A stretch of 64,000 nucleotides of DNA, from the NCBI RefSeq assembly GCF_010550245.1, contig NZ_JAAGLU010000022.1:1-64000 (forward strand), read 5' to 3'. The position numbers were made by a program, and so were the translations under genes. The stretch is from Streptomyces sp. SID12501 (lineage in GTDB: Bacteria; Actinomycetota; Actinomycetes; Streptomycetales; Streptomycetaceae). The notes beneath the pieces were generated by a model, which ran no database searches, was not told the DNA's origin, and saw only the letters and a list, made by a program, of their open reading frames with translations. Below, one piece after another: positions 36,785 through 46,662 of the stretch. Position 1 is the first letter of the stretch, and each line of letters opens with the position of its first letter.

Positions 36785-36855
36785 CTGGGGGCTGCCGCCC
36801 CCAGACCCCCGCATCGGCCCTGAAGGGGCCTCGTCCTCAAACGCCGGACGGGCTG
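36785..36855 (+). repeat. Dispersed repeat family B with terminator hairpin
   Basis: The element starts with a perfect hairpin, CTGGGGGC (36785-36792), TGCC, GCCCCCAG (36797-36804). It continues through CGGCCCTGAAGGGGCCTCG into CTCAAACGCCGGACGGGCTG. I recall this tail as a very common intergenic sequence in Streptomyces genomes. Position 29 bp after tyrA suits a terminator. Confidence 0.7.
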
Positions 36856-36976
36856 AAGATGCCGGGACCGGCGTCGGAGAGGCTTGCGGCCGGACGAGTG
36901 ACTCGCACCCAGTAACCTTGTCCGGGGCACCAACCGGCCCCACCCCACCACCCCGGACCAGGAAGGTGCCTCCACA

Positions 36977-37654
36977 GTGGATCGCGCCGCAGTGATTGTC
37001 GCCATCGACGGGCCCTCCGGCACAGGCAAGTCGAGCACGTCGAAGGCCGTTGCCGCGCAGCTCGGGCTGAGCTACCTGGACACCGGGGCCCAGTACCGGG
37101 CGATCACCTGGTGGATGGTGACGAACGGGATCGACATCACCGACCCCTCCGCGATCGCCGCCGTGGTCGGCAAGGCCGAGATCGTCTCCGGTACGGACCC
37201 GGGGAACCCGACGATCACCGTGGACGGCACCGACGTCGGTGGCCCGATCCGCACCCAGGAGGTCACCTCCAAGGTCAGCGCGGTGAGCGCCGTCCCGGAG
37301 GTGCGTGCCCAGATCACCGAGTTGCAGCGTTCCATCGCCGCGTCCGCCGAGAAGGGGATCGTCGTCGAGGGACGGGACATCGGGACGACCGTGCTGCCCG
37401 ACGCCGACCTGAAGATCTTCCTCACCGCTTCCCCGGAGGCGCGTGCCGCCCGCCGCAGCGGTGAGCTGAAGGGTGCCGACGTCAACGCCACCCGTGAGGC
37501 GCTGCTCAAGCGGGACGCGGCCGACTCCAGCCGTAAGACCTCGCCGCTCGCCAAGGCGGACGACGCGGTGGAGGTCGACACTTCCGAGCTGACCCTGCAG
37601 CAGGTCATCGAGTGCGTCGTCACCCTCGTCGAGGAGAAGCGGGACGCGAAGTGA
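36977..37654 (+). CDS. cmk: Cytidylate kinase
   Basis: A 225-residue enzyme that phosphorylates CMP and dCMP. The P-loop is AIDGPSGTGKSSTSKAVA, followed by the CMP-binding segment YLDTGAQYRAITWW and the EGRDIGTTVLPDADLKIFLT motif. AAGGTG lies upstream of the GTG start. The stop overlaps the acyltransferase start by GTGA. The cmk-(plsC)-der order matches cmk-engA in mycobacteria, with the acyltransferase inserted. Confidence 0.95.
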   Translation: MDRAAVIVAIDGPSGTGKSSTSKAVAAQLGLSYLDTGAQYRAITWWMVTNGIDITDPSAIAAVVGKAEIVSGTDPGNPTITVDGTDVGGPIRTQEVTSKVSAVSAVPEVRAQITELQRSIAASAEKGIVVEGRDIGTTVLPDADLKIFLTASPEARAARRSGELKGADVNATREALLKRDAADSSRKTSPLAKADDAVEVDTSELTLQQVIECVVTLVEEKRDAK

Positions 37655-38337
37655 GCGACCCGTCGAACGTACCGTCGCTGCGAAGTGCCGAGGTCGGGCG
37701 GCGCATCGGTGTCGGCCTGATGTACGGGCTGTGGAAGCCGCGCGTCCTGGGCGCCTGGAAGGTCCCCGCGACCGGCCCGGTGATCCTCGCGGTCAACCAC
37801 TCGCACAACATCGACGGCCCGATGGTCATCGGCGTCGCGCCCCGGGGATCGCACTTCCTGGTCAAGAAGGAGGCGTGGATCGGCCCGCTCGCCACCTTCA
37901 TGCGCGCCACCGGCCAGCTGGAGGTGGACCGCTCGACCGCCGACCGCAAGGCGATCACCCAGGCCCTGGGTGTGCTGGCCAGGGGCGGGGTCCTCGGGAT
38001 CTTCCCCGAGGGCAGCCGCGGCGAGGGCGACTTCGCCTCGCTGCGTTCCGGGCTCGCCTACTTCGCCGTTCGCAGCGGTGCGAAGGTGGTTCCCGTGGCC
38101 GTCCTGGGAAGTACCGACCGGCGCGGACGGTTGATAAAGGGGCTGCCTCCGCTGCGCAGCCGCGTCGACGTGGTCTTCGGTGACCCGTTCGAGGCGGGCG
38201 ACGGCACGGGGCGGCGTACGCGTGCGGCGCTGGACGAGGCGACCGTACGCATCCAGAAGCAGCTCACCGCGCACCTGGAGAACGCCAGACGGCTCACCGG
38301 CCGTCAGGAAAACGCCGGGCGCCCCGCTGAGCGCTGA
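37651..38337 (+). CDS. 1-acylglycerol-3-phosphate acyltransferase-like protein (PlsC family)
   Basis: A 228-residue acyltransferase predicted to act at the inner face of the membrane. The HX4D catalytic motif is in VNHSHNIDGPM, and the glycerophosphate-binding motif is FPEGSRGEGDF. Apart from one weakly hydrophobic N-terminal stretch there is no transmembrane helix. It is coupled to cmk and lies 91 bp before der; genes of this type often sit in this operon. The acyl acceptor is not certain. Confidence 0.9.
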   Translation: MSDPSNVPSLRSAEVGRRIGVGLMYGLWKPRVLGAWKVPATGPVILAVNHSHNIDGPMVIGVAPRGSHFLVKKEAWIGPLATFMRATGQLEVDRSTADRKAITQALGVLARGGVLGIFPEGSRGEGDFASLRSGLAYFAVRSGAKVVPVAVLGSTDRRGRLIKGLPPLRSRVDVVFGDPFEAGDGTGRRTRAALDEATVRIQKQLTAHLENARRLTGRQENAGRPAER

Positions 38338-38428
38338 GCGACACTTGAGTACTTGAGCGGTTTCAGTAGTGGATCACCCGATACCGGGAGGTTCCACCGA
38401 TCACCACGATGAACGAGGTACGGACTTC

Positions 38429-39907
38429 ATGAACGACCACATTCCCTCCGAGGGCTCGGGAGAGAACGAGCACGGAGAGCTTGGTGCGGCCGACGCCACC
38501 GAGTATGCAGCGTTCATGGAGCTCGCCGCGGTGGAGGGCTTCGACGCCGAGGAGATCGAGGGCGCGCTCGACGAGGCGGGGCACGGGCCGCTGCCCGTCC
38601 TCGCTGTCGTGGGGCGGCCGAACGTCGGCAAGTCGACGCTCGTCAACCGAATCATCGGGCGCCGCGAGGCCGTCGTCGAGGACAAGCCCGGCGTCACCCG
38701 CGACCGCGTCACCTACGAGGCCGAATGGGCCGGGCGGCGCTTCAAGATCGTCGACACCGGCGGCTGGGAGCAGGACGTCCTCGGTATCGACGCCTCCGTG
38801 GCCGCACAGGCCGAATATGCGATCGAGGCGGCCGACGCGGTCGTCTTCGTCGTCGACGCCAAGGTCGGCGCGACCGACACCGACGAGGCGGTCGTCCGGC
38901 TGCTGCGCAAGGCCGGCAAGCCCGTCGTCCTGTGCGCCAACAAGGTCGACGGGCTGAGCGGCGAGGCCGACGCCACGTCCCTGTGGGCCCTCGGGCTCGG
39001 CGAGCCGCACCCCGTCTCCTCGCTGCACGGCCGTGGCACCGGCGACATGCTGGACGCCGTCCTGGAGGCGTTGCCCGAGGCGCCCGCGCAGACCTTCGGC
39101 GTCGGGGTCGGCGGCCCGCGCCGCATCGCCCTCATCGGCCGCCCGAACGTCGGCAAGTCCTCGCTGCTGAACAAGGTGGCGGGCCAGGAGCGCGTCGTCG
39201 TCAACGAGGTCGCGGGCACCACCCGTGACCCGGTCGACGAGCTCATCGAACTCGGCGGCGTCACCTGGAAGTTCATCGACACGGCGGGCATCCGCAAGCG
39301 CGTCCACCTCCAGCAGGGTGCCGACTACTACGCCTCGCTGCGCACGGCCGCCGCCGTGGAGAAGGCGGAGGTCGCGGTCATCCTGATCGACGGCTCCGAG
39401 AACATCTCCATCCAGGACCAGCGGATCGTCACCATGGCCGTCGACGCGGGCCGTGCGATCGTCCTCGCGTACAACAAGTGGGACACCCTCGACGAGGAGC
39501 GCCGCTACTACCTGGAGCGGGAGATCGAGACCGAGCTCGCCCAGGTGGCGTGGGCACCCCGCGTCAACGTCTCGGCGCGCACCGGCCGCCACATGGAGAA
39601 GCTGGTCCCGGCGATCGAGGCCGCCCTCGCGGGCTGGGAGACCCGGGTCCCGACGGGCCGGCTGAACGCCTTCCTCGGTGAACTGGTCGCCGCCCACCCG
39701 CACCCGGTCCGGGGCGGCAAGCAGCCGCGCATCCTGTTCGGCACCCAGGCGGGCAGCAAGCCGCCGCGGTTCGTGCTCTTCGCCTCCGGCTTCATCGAGG
39801 CGGGCTACCGCCGCTTCATCGAGCGCCGCCTGCGCGAGGAGTTCGGCTTCGATGGCACGCCGATCCACATCTCGGTCCGGGTGCGCGAGAAGCGCGGCAG
39901 GAAGTAG
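38429..39907 (+). CDS. der: Ribosome biogenesis GTPase Der (EngA)
   Basis: A 492-residue protein with two tandem GTPase domains that acts in 50S subunit assembly. Both P-loops read GRPNVGKS, at about residues 62 and 237, with DTGG and DTAG switch motifs and NKVD/NKWD base-recognition motifs. The C-terminal KH-like domain (about 415-492) contains [20 protein letters not shown] 38369 is an upstream in-frame start without a ribosome-binding site; ATG 38429 with GAGG about ten bases upstream gives the usual N-terminus. A long perfect hairpin follows. Confidence 0.95.
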   Translation: MNDHIPSEGSGENEHGELGAADATEYAAFMELAAVEGFDAEEIEGALDEAGHGPLPVLAVVGRPNVGKSTLVNRIIGRREAVVEDKPGVTRDRVTYEAEWAGRRFKIVDTGGWEQDVLGIDASVAAQAEYAIEAADAVVFVVDAKVGATDTDEAVVRLLRKAGKPVVLCANKVDGLSGEADATSLWALGLGEPHPVSSLHGRGTGDMLDAVLEALPEAPAQTFGVGVGGPRRIALIGRPNVGKSSLLNKVAGQERVVVNEVAGTTRDPVDELIELGGVTWKFIDTAGIRKRVHLQQGADYYASLRTAAAVEKAEVAVILIDGSENISIQDQRIVTMAVDAGRAIVLAYNKWDTLDEERRYYLEREIETELAQVAWAPRVNVSARTGRHMEKLVPAIEAALAGWETRVPTGRLNAFLGELVAAHPHPVRGGKQPRILFGTQAGSKPPRFVLFASGFIEAGYRRFIERRLREEFGFDGTPIHISVRVREKRGRK

Positions 39908-39940
39908 TAGCAGACGAAGTAGCAGTCGTACGTCTCGTAC

Positions 39941-39981
39941 GTGACTGAGGGCGGCTCCGGATGGGAGCCGCCCTCAGTCAC
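39941..39981. terminator. Bidirectional terminator between der and its convergent neighbour
   Basis: A perfect 18-bp stem (arms 39941-39958 and 39964-39981, loop GGATG) lies between der (+) and the gene ending at 39997 (-). There is no T run. Confidence 0.85.
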
Positions 39982-39996
39982 GTGCAGGTGTCGTGG

Positions 39997-40470
39997 TCAC
40001 ACACTCCGGCGGGGGCCGGGTGGCAGCGCCGCCGGGATGTGGGTCATCCCGGTGTAGTGCTGCTGACGTCCACCCGTCGGCCATACGGCGGTCGGGGTCG
40101 CCGTCTGCCCCTGCTGCGCGTCGAGTTGGCCGACCCGCTGCCACACGGACTGCTGTCCGCCGCCCTGGCCGCTCTGACCGCCGTTGCGCGCGCTGAACGC
40201 CCCCGCGCTGTAGGCGCTGTACGAGCCCGTGCCCGAGCCGTACGAGCCGCCGTACGGGGTGAGGCCGTTCGGGCTGGCCCCGAAGGCCGAGAAGTCCAGC
40301 TCGTCCTCGCCGCTGCGGTCGCCCGGCAGCGAGCGGAAGGACTTGCCGTACTCGGCGTAGAGCGAGTCGTAGATCGGCGTGGCCGATGGGCCGCTGGGGT
40401 AGTCCTGGGTCGACCGCGCGGACGGGATCGGCTGATAGGACTGGCGGCGGGGGACGTCATAGGTGTGCAC
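39997..40470 (-). CDS. Conserved Streptomyces hypothetical protein, Gly/Ser/Tyr-rich
   Basis: A 157-residue protein that begins HTYDVPRRQSYQPIPSARST after its GTG and contains PIYDSLYAEYGKSFRSLPGD. The rest is Gly/Ser/Gln-rich and probably disordered. I recall it as conserved beside der in Streptomyces. The frame extends to 40578, but that part is the translated repeat copy 3 and is surely not coding. ATG 40497 is an alternative start. No function is known. Confidence 0.65.
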   Translation of the reverse strand: MHTYDVPRRQSYQPIPSARSTQDYPSGPSATPIYDSLYAEYGKSFRSLPGDRSGEDELDFSAFGASPNGLTPYGGSYGSGTGSYSAYSAGAFSARNGGQSGQGGGQQSVWQRVGQLDAQQGQTATPTAVWPTGGRQQHYTGMTHIPAALPPGPRRSV

Positions 40471-40536
40471 GTACGTCCAAACGACCCCAGCGTGCATCGG
40501 ATGCGGCCGACACCCGGACAATGCAGGGCGCGCGAA

Positions 40537-40576
40537 GCGCCCCCAAAGGGGCGCGGGGAACTGCGCGACCAGCCAC
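40537..40576 (-). repeat. Dispersed repeat family A, copy 3, with GC hairpin
   Basis: On the reverse strand bases 40576-40547 match copy 2 at all 30 positions. They are followed by a 7-bp hairpin, GCGCCCC and GGGGCGC around a TTTG loop (40537-40554). The element lies 50 bp after the end of the 257-residue gene on the same strand, a terminator-like place. Confidence 0.8.
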
Positions 40577-40625
40577 ACTCAACCGGTAGCCGCCACCGTG
40601 CCGAACCATTCCCGGTCTACTGCGT

Positions 40626-41399
40626 TCACGTACCCGCCAGAGGCAACGCGCTAGCGACCAGCTTGCCGATGCCCGCCGCCTTGTCCAGAGCGTCCCGCAG
40701 CAGGTCCTCGCGGGGCTGGCGGCCGATGGAGCCGACCGGCGCCGCGAACATCAGCACCTGCTGGTGCTTGTTGGCGGCGGCGCGCCAGCTCTCGGTGACC
40801 TGGAGCGGCTGGTGCGCCTGCCACCAGGCCACCGCGGAGCCGCCGTTGGGGCCCGGCTGGAGTACGGCGTGCAATTGGCCCGCCGCGAGCAGCACCGACC
40901 AGCCGTGCAGAACGGGCGGCACCTCCGTCAGCTCGGTCAGCGGCATGAAGCCCTGCTCGATGAGGAGCGGCAGGAAGTCGTCGCCGGCGCCGGTCGCGCC
41001 GGGGCGGACGATCGGGGCGGTCGGTTCGACGACCAGGGCGGGGTGCAACTCGCCCTCGATCAGGATGAGTCCGCTGGTGATGCCCAGTACGGCCTGCTCG
41101 GGTGCGGCCATCGGGGCCTCCTCGTCGGCGTTGATAGAGCGGACCGCGCCCTGGAGCTGCTCCTCGGTGACCTGGACGACCTGCGACGGCAGGCAGCCCG
41201 CGTGGGCGAAGGCGAGGACGGCGGTCTCGTCCCCGATGAAGAGGACGGTGCTGGTGCGCTCCTGGGCGGAGTCGCCCGGCGTGCGGCAGGACGTGCAGTC
41301 GTAACTGCCCGGGGCGTTGTCGCCGGCGAGCAGGCGGTCGGCTTCTTCGTCGCCGATCTCGGCGCGGACCTCGTCGCTGACATCGAGCATGCGCGGCAC
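40626..41399 (-). CDS. Conserved hypothetical protein with N-terminal CxxC motif
   Basis: A 257-residue cytoplasmic protein. Residues 30-42 contain YDCTSCRTPGD, a possible metal-binding or redox CxxC. The remainder is a mixed alpha/beta region with LFIGDETAVLAFAHAGCLPS and PVLHGWSVLLAAGQLHAVLQ. GTG 41399 is chosen because GGGAG lies six bases upstream; ATG 41390 is three codons later. I do not recognise a characterised family; it is conserved in streptomycetes as far as I recall. Confidence 0.75.
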   Translation of the reverse strand: MPRMLDVSDEVRAEIGDEEADRLLAGDNAPGSYDCTSCRTPGDSAQERTSTVLFIGDETAVLAFAHAGCLPSQVVQVTEEQLQGAVRSINADEEAPMAAPEQAVLGITSGLILIEGELHPALVVEPTAPIVRPGATGAGDDFLPLLIEQGFMPLTELTEVPPVLHGWSVLLAAGQLHAVLQPGPNGGSAVAWWQAHQPLQVTESWRAAANKHQQVLMFAAPVGSIGRQPREDLLRDALDKAAGIGKLVASALPLAGT

Positions 41400-42652
<1,253 letters not shown>

Positions 42653-42674
42653 GCCGCTCCCCTGCTTCGGGCAC

Positions 42675-42710
42675 GGTGCCCCACCCGCTCCTCGGACCGG
42701 GTGGGGCACC
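42675..42710. terminator. Bidirectional terminator between rpf-like and livF-like genes
   Basis: A perfect 13-bp stem, GGTGCCCCACCCG (42675-42687) and CGGGTGGGGCACC (42698-42710), with a 10-nt loop, separates the convergent genes. Confidence 0.85.
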
Positions 42711-42716
42711 GGCGTC

Positions 42717-43388
42717 CTACGGCGTTGTCCCACCGCCGGTCATCCCGAGGGGCCGGCCTAGTTCGGACGCCTCCCCGCTGAACACGACAGCGCCACGCCG
42801 GAGTTCGTGCACGAGGGCCCGGCGGCCGTGCAGGACGGGCGGCAACCGCTGCTCGGCGACGATCACGCAGGCGTCCAGCGCGCTCAGCAGTTCGTACGTG
42901 CGGGCCGCGACCGGCGGTGACATGCCCTGCGCGGGTTCGTCGACGAGCACCACGCGCGCGTGTGCCGACAGGACGCGGGAGAGCGCGAGCATGCGCTGCT
43001 CACCGCCGGAGAGGGTGCCCGCGCGACGCGACAGCAGGGGCCCCAGCTGCGGGTAGGCGTCGAGCGCGGGGGCGGGGTCGTCCAGCCCCAGTTCCAGGTT
43101 CTCCCGGACGGTCAGCGACCCGAACACGGCCTGCCTTTCCGGCACCAGGCACAGACCACGCCGGGCCCGCTCGTAGGCGGGCACACGGGTCACGTCGACC
43201 CCGTCCCACACCACCGCGCCCCCGGACAGCGGTACCGCTCCGGCGAGGGCGCGCAGGACGGTCGTACGGCCGGAGCCGTTGCGGCCCAGCAGGACGGTGA
43301 CGCCCGGACCGGGGGCGTCGAGGGAGACGCCGTGCAGGGCCTCCAGCGGGCCGTACCGCACGCGTGCGTGCCGCAGGGAGAGGATCAT
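42717..43388 (-). CDS. Branched-chain amino-acid-type ABC transporter ATPase (LivF-like)
   Basis: A 223-residue ATPase of the HAAT family. The signature LSGGEQRMLALSRVL and Walker B VVLVDEPAQGMSP are present. The P-loop reads GRNGSGRT at residues 35-42, with Arg41 in place of the invariant Lys, so ATP hydrolysis at this site may be weak or absent. The ATG start overlaps the upstream LivHMG fusion stop by ATGA. The substrate may be an amino acid, amide or urea-type compound. The binding protein is probably that at 47207. Confidence 0.88.
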   Translation of the reverse strand: MILSLRHARVRYGPLEALHGVSLDAPGPGVTVLLGRNGSGRTTVLRALAGAVPLSGGAVVWDGVDVTRVPAYERARRGLCLVPERQAVFGSLTVRENLELGLDDPAPALDAYPQLGPLLSRRAGTLSGGEQRMLALSRVLSAHARVVLVDEPAQGMSPPVAARTYELLSALDACVIVAEQRLPPVLHGRRALVHELRRGAVVFSGEASELGRPLGMTGGGTTP

Positions 43389-46009
43389 TTGCCCACCGCC
43401 GCTTCCAGGGCGGCGAGGATCTCGCCGGGCGGTCCGGACGCGACGATCCGGCCCGCCGTCAGGACGTGCACCTCGTCGGCCAGGTCGGCGACCAGGTCGA
43501 GGTCGTGCTCGACGACGAGCAGTGCGGTGCCGTCGGCGGCGAGAGCGCGCAACACGCGGGTGAGCGCGGCGACTTCGGCGGTGTCGAGACCGGCGGCGGG
43601 CTCGTCGAGGAGCAGGACGCGCGGGCTTCCGGCGAGTGCGCGGGCCAGTTCGACGCGGCGCAGGGTGCCCGTCGGCAGGCCCGCCGCGGGCAGCGCCCGT
43701 ACCGCTCCGTCGAGCCCGAGGAGCCGCAGCGCCCGCTCCACCGCCGCTGGATCGGATACACAGCCCTGTTCGGCGCCCACGCGGACGTTCTCGGCGACGG
43801 TCAGCGACGGGAAGACGGCGAGCTGCTGGAAGGTCCGCGCGACACCGAGCCGGGTACGGGCATGGGCGGCGAGCCGTGTGATGTCCCGCGCCCCGAAAAG
43901 TACCTCCCCGCGCGTGGGACGCACGGTTCCGGCGAGACAGTGGAACAGGGTGCTCTTCCCCGCCCCGTTGGGCCCGACGACCGCGGTGACGCGGCCCGGC
44001 CGGACGTCCAGATCCACCCCGTCGAGCGCCGTGCAACCGCCGTAACGGACGTGAAGGCCACGCGCGCGCAGGAGCGGGGCGGGGGAGGGCGAGCCCCGGG
44101 GAGGGGCGGTCCGGTGCAGTGGTGGGGGAGGCGGCTCGGGGGCCGGTCGTGTGTGCTCGCCCCGCAGCCGCCCCCGTACAGCGGCCCCCAGCGGCGTCAG
44201 CCGCGCGCCCCGCCCCGGCAGCAAACGTCCCGTCGCCGCGCGCAGGGCCTCGTACGGGCCGCCCGGGAACCGGCCCACCAGAGCCGCCAGAACGCCGATC
44301 AGGGCCGCCGCCATCCCACCCCGCGCCCCCGCGTCCAGCCCCACCAGCAGTGCCGCGGCGGCCAGCGCGCCCAGGGTGCTGTCGGCGCCCAGGACCACCA
44401 CCGCGGCGAACCACAGCAGCCCGCGTACGGGGTCGAACGCGCCGGGGTCGAAGGCGCGCAGGCCCATGGTGAGCAGGGCGCCGCCCAGGGCGGCCAGGGC
44501 GGCGCCCGTGACGAAGGCAAGCAGCTTCAGGGACGGGACCCGCACTCCTGCCGCCGACGCGCCCGGCTCGTGGTCCCGCATCGCGGCCAGGGCCCGGCCC
44601 GTACGGCCCGTGTGCAGGAACCGTGTCGACAGCAGCGCGCCTGCCAGGAGGGCCAGCTCCAGGGCGTAGTAGGCGCGGTCGTCCTCGAAACCCGCCGGGC
44701 GGTTCACGGTCAGGCCCGCGACGGCGTACGGCTGCGCGAAGACGAAGCGGCTCACCCCGACGCCCACCGCGAACGTGGCGAGCGCCAGTGCCAGGCCGTG
44801 GCGGCGGATCGCCGGCCGGCCCGTCACCAGACCCAGGGGAGCCACCAGGAGCACCGCCAGCGCCAGCGCGGCCAGTTCCGGCAGGCGGGGCAGGCCCGGG
44901 AAGCGGCCCGCCGCCAGCAGGGCCGTGAAGAGGGCGCCCAGACCCGCGTACGCCGCCTGGCCCAGCGAGATCTGGCCGCCCCGGCCGGTCACCACCACCA
45001 GGGACAGGAGCACCACGCCCAGCGCCGGCACCTGGACCGCCGTATGCAGGTCAGGGCCCGCGAAGCCCAGCGGGAGCAGGAACAGCACCGCCGCCACGAT
45101 CCACGCGCCCGGCGGGGTCGGCACGCGGGCCGTCACTGTGCGCGGCAGCGTGTCGCGCGTGCCGATCCGGGGCAGCACCAGGGCCGCGACCAGCAGCGCG
45201 ACCACGAAGAGGTTGCTGCCGACGGCCTGGACCAACGGCTGCGCCCAGCCCGCCGGATGAAGGCGCGTCAGCTGGCTCTGGGCGACCCCGACACCCAGGG
45301 CGACCAGCACCGCCACCGGAAGGCTGCGCATCCGGGCCGCCACGGCGACGGCCACCACCTCCAGCACCAGCAGCGGCATGCCGTACGGGTCCAGCCGGAC
45401 GTACGGAGCCAGCAGGACGCCCGTCAGGCCCGCGGTGAACGAGCCGAACGCCCAGCCCGCCGCGGCCACCCGGTCCGCGTCGATGCCGTTCAGCACCGCC
45501 AGTTGCCGGTCGTCGACCACCGCGCGCAGCTCCCGCCCGAACCGCGTCCACCGCGTGACCGCGCCCACGGCAGCCGCCAGTCCCAGCGCCACGGCCAACT
45601 GCCCCCACGGATCCGCCGACACCAGCTCCGGCGCGTCCGCGCGTGCCCCCGGCCCCCACACCAGCGCGGCCCCGCCCACCAGCAGCACGAACACGCCGAT
45701 CGACGCGACCAGGGTCCGCGCCGGATCACCGCCCAGGACCGCGAGCGGCCGGAACACGAACCGCTCCAGGGTGACGCCGATGGCCGGGGCGAGCACGAAC
45801 AGCGTCACCAGCGCGCCCAGCCACAGCGGCCAGTTCCACTCGACCGTGCACTGCCGCAGCGCGTAGGCGCACACCATCGCGATCGCGCCGTGCGCGAAGT
45901 TCAGCACGCCGGTCGCGCGGTACGTGACGATCACACCGATCCCGGTGAGCGCCGCCGCGCTGCCGACCGAGAGACCCGCGAGGGTGAGGTCGTACGTCAG
46001 GGAGGACAT
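43385..46009 (-). CDS. Fused LivH-LivM-LivG ABC transporter (two permeases and ATPase in one chain)
   Basis: An 874-residue protein joining three usual subunits. Residues 1-285 are LivH-like (GIGVIVTYRATGVLNFAHGA). Residues 300-590 are LivM-like (VVVTGRGGQISLGQAAYAGLGA and a MRDHEPGASAAGVRV loop). After a Pro-rich linker, residues 640-874 are LivG-like, with P-loop VGPNGAGKST, LPTGTLRRVELARAL in place of the signature, and LLLDEPAAGLDT. It is coupled to the LivF-like gene and lies 3 bp after the small membrane protein gene. The fused ATPase has a normal P-loop, unlike LivF. Confidence 0.92.
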   Translation of the reverse strand: MSSLTYDLTLAGLSVGSAAALTGIGVIVTYRATGVLNFAHGAIAMVCAYALRQCTVEWNWPLWLGALVTLFVLAPAIGVTLERFVFRPLAVLGGDPARTLVASIGVFVLLVGGAALVWGPGARADAPELVSADPWGQLAVALGLAAAVGAVTRWTRFGRELRAVVDDRQLAVLNGIDADRVAAAGWAFGSFTAGLTGVLLAPYVRLDPYGMPLLVLEVVAVAVAARMRSLPVAVLVALGVGVAQSQLTRLHPAGWAQPLVQAVGSNLFVVALLVAALVLPRIGTRDTLPRTVTARVPTPPGAWIVAAVLFLLPLGFAGPDLHTAVQVPALGVVLLSLVVVTGRGGQISLGQAAYAGLGALFTALLAAGRFPGLPRLPELAALALAVLLVAPLGLVTGRPAIRRHGLALALATFAVGVGVSRFVFAQPYAVAGLTVNRPAGFEDDRAYYALELALLAGALLSTRFLHTGRTGRALAAMRDHEPGASAAGVRVPSLKLLAFVTGAALAALGGALLTMGLRAFDPGAFDPVRGLLWFAAVVVLGADSTLGALAAAALLVGLDAGARGGMAAALIGVLAALVGRFPGGPYEALRAATGRLLPGRGARLTPLGAAVRGRLRGEHTRPAPEPPPPPLHRTAPPRGSPSPAPLLRARGLHVRYGGCTALDGVDLDVRPGRVTAVVGPNGAGKSTLFHCLAGTVRPTRGEVLFGARDITRLAAHARTRLGVARTFQQLAVFPSLTVAENVRVGAEQGCVSDPAAVERALRLLGLDGAVRALPAAGLPTGTLRRVELARALAGSPRVLLLDEPAAGLDTAEVAALTRVLRALAADGTALLVVEHDLDLVADLADEVHVLTAGRIVASGPPGEILAALEAAVGK

Positions 46010-46012
46010 CGG

Positions 46013-46528
46013 TCAGTCGTCCGCCGAGTCCGGCTCACAGATCGGGCAGGGGGCCAGTTCGCCGGTCGCCAGGAGCCTGCCGTCCACCGGCACCGCCTCC
46101 GGCTTCCCGGTGACCAGCGGGCAGTCCGCGCGGTGCCAGAGGGTGCCGCCCGGGATCATCAGCAGACGGCCGCTGACGGCCACGGGAGCGCTGACCGGCT
46201 CTCCGGCGGCCTCGGAGGGCTCGGCGGCCACCAGGAGGCCGTACAGCTCCTCCACGCGGGCTGCGGCGAGCGCTTCACGACCGTGGGCGAGGAGGACGGC
46301 GCCCGCGACGATCAGTGCCGCGCCGGGGACCGTGCAGGACGCGAGGTAGGGCAGCTGCCGCTCGGCGAACCGCTCGCCCGAGACGCCGTACCAGCCGAGC
46401 ACGCACAGCACCGCACCCGCCGCCAGCGCGGCCCAGCCCGTCCAGAGGACGGGCCGCACGGTCCGCGGTCGAGCTGATCGAGCTGTCCGCGTCCTCGGGG
46501 TCCTTGGGGTCCCTGGCGTCTTTGGCAT
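46013..46528 (-). CDS. Small membrane protein with His/Cys metal-site-like C-terminus
   Basis: A 171-residue protein with two membrane helices (about 30-50 and 65-85). The cytoplasmic-side C-terminus has LWHRADCPLVTGK and ELAPCPICEPD, a His-Cys then Cys-x2-Cys pattern suggesting a zinc site. A basic Thr/Pro/Arg N-terminus precedes the helices. ATG 46528 is chosen with GGGAG six bases upstream; GTG 46543 is also in frame. It precedes the Liv fusion by 3 bp, so it is probably the first gene of that operon. Its role is unknown. Confidence 0.75.
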   Translation of the reverse strand: MPKTPGTPRTPRTRTARSARPRTVRPVLWTGWAALAAGAVLCVLGWYGVSGERFAERQLPYLASCTVPGAALIVAGAVLLAHGREALAAARVEELYGLLVAAEPSEAAGEPVSAPVAVSGRLLMIPGGTLWHRADCPLVTGKPEAVPVDGRLLATGELAPCPICEPDSADD

Positions 46529-46662
46529 CCTTGGCTCCCACACGTCGTGTGTCCTGGCTGTGTCCGTCCAAGCCGGCCAATGGCTTGCACTATGCCCGCT
46601 GTCGGTCGACCCTGAAAGCTCCGGGCACCCATGGCCCGGACCGACACCCGGTGGTGAGCCAG

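Noticed and set aside
40471-40578. N-terminal extension of the gene ending at 39997 (starting MWLVAQFPAP)
   Set aside because: These codons are the translated dispersed repeat family A, which occurs in non-coding DNA elsewhere in the window.
43364-46477. Open frame of 1037 codons on the plus strand
   Set aside because: It is antisense to the LivHMG fusion and LivF operon, composed of Arg/Gln/Gly/His-rich low-complexity sequence, the usual shadow of high-GC coding DNA. The reverse strand has clear family motifs.
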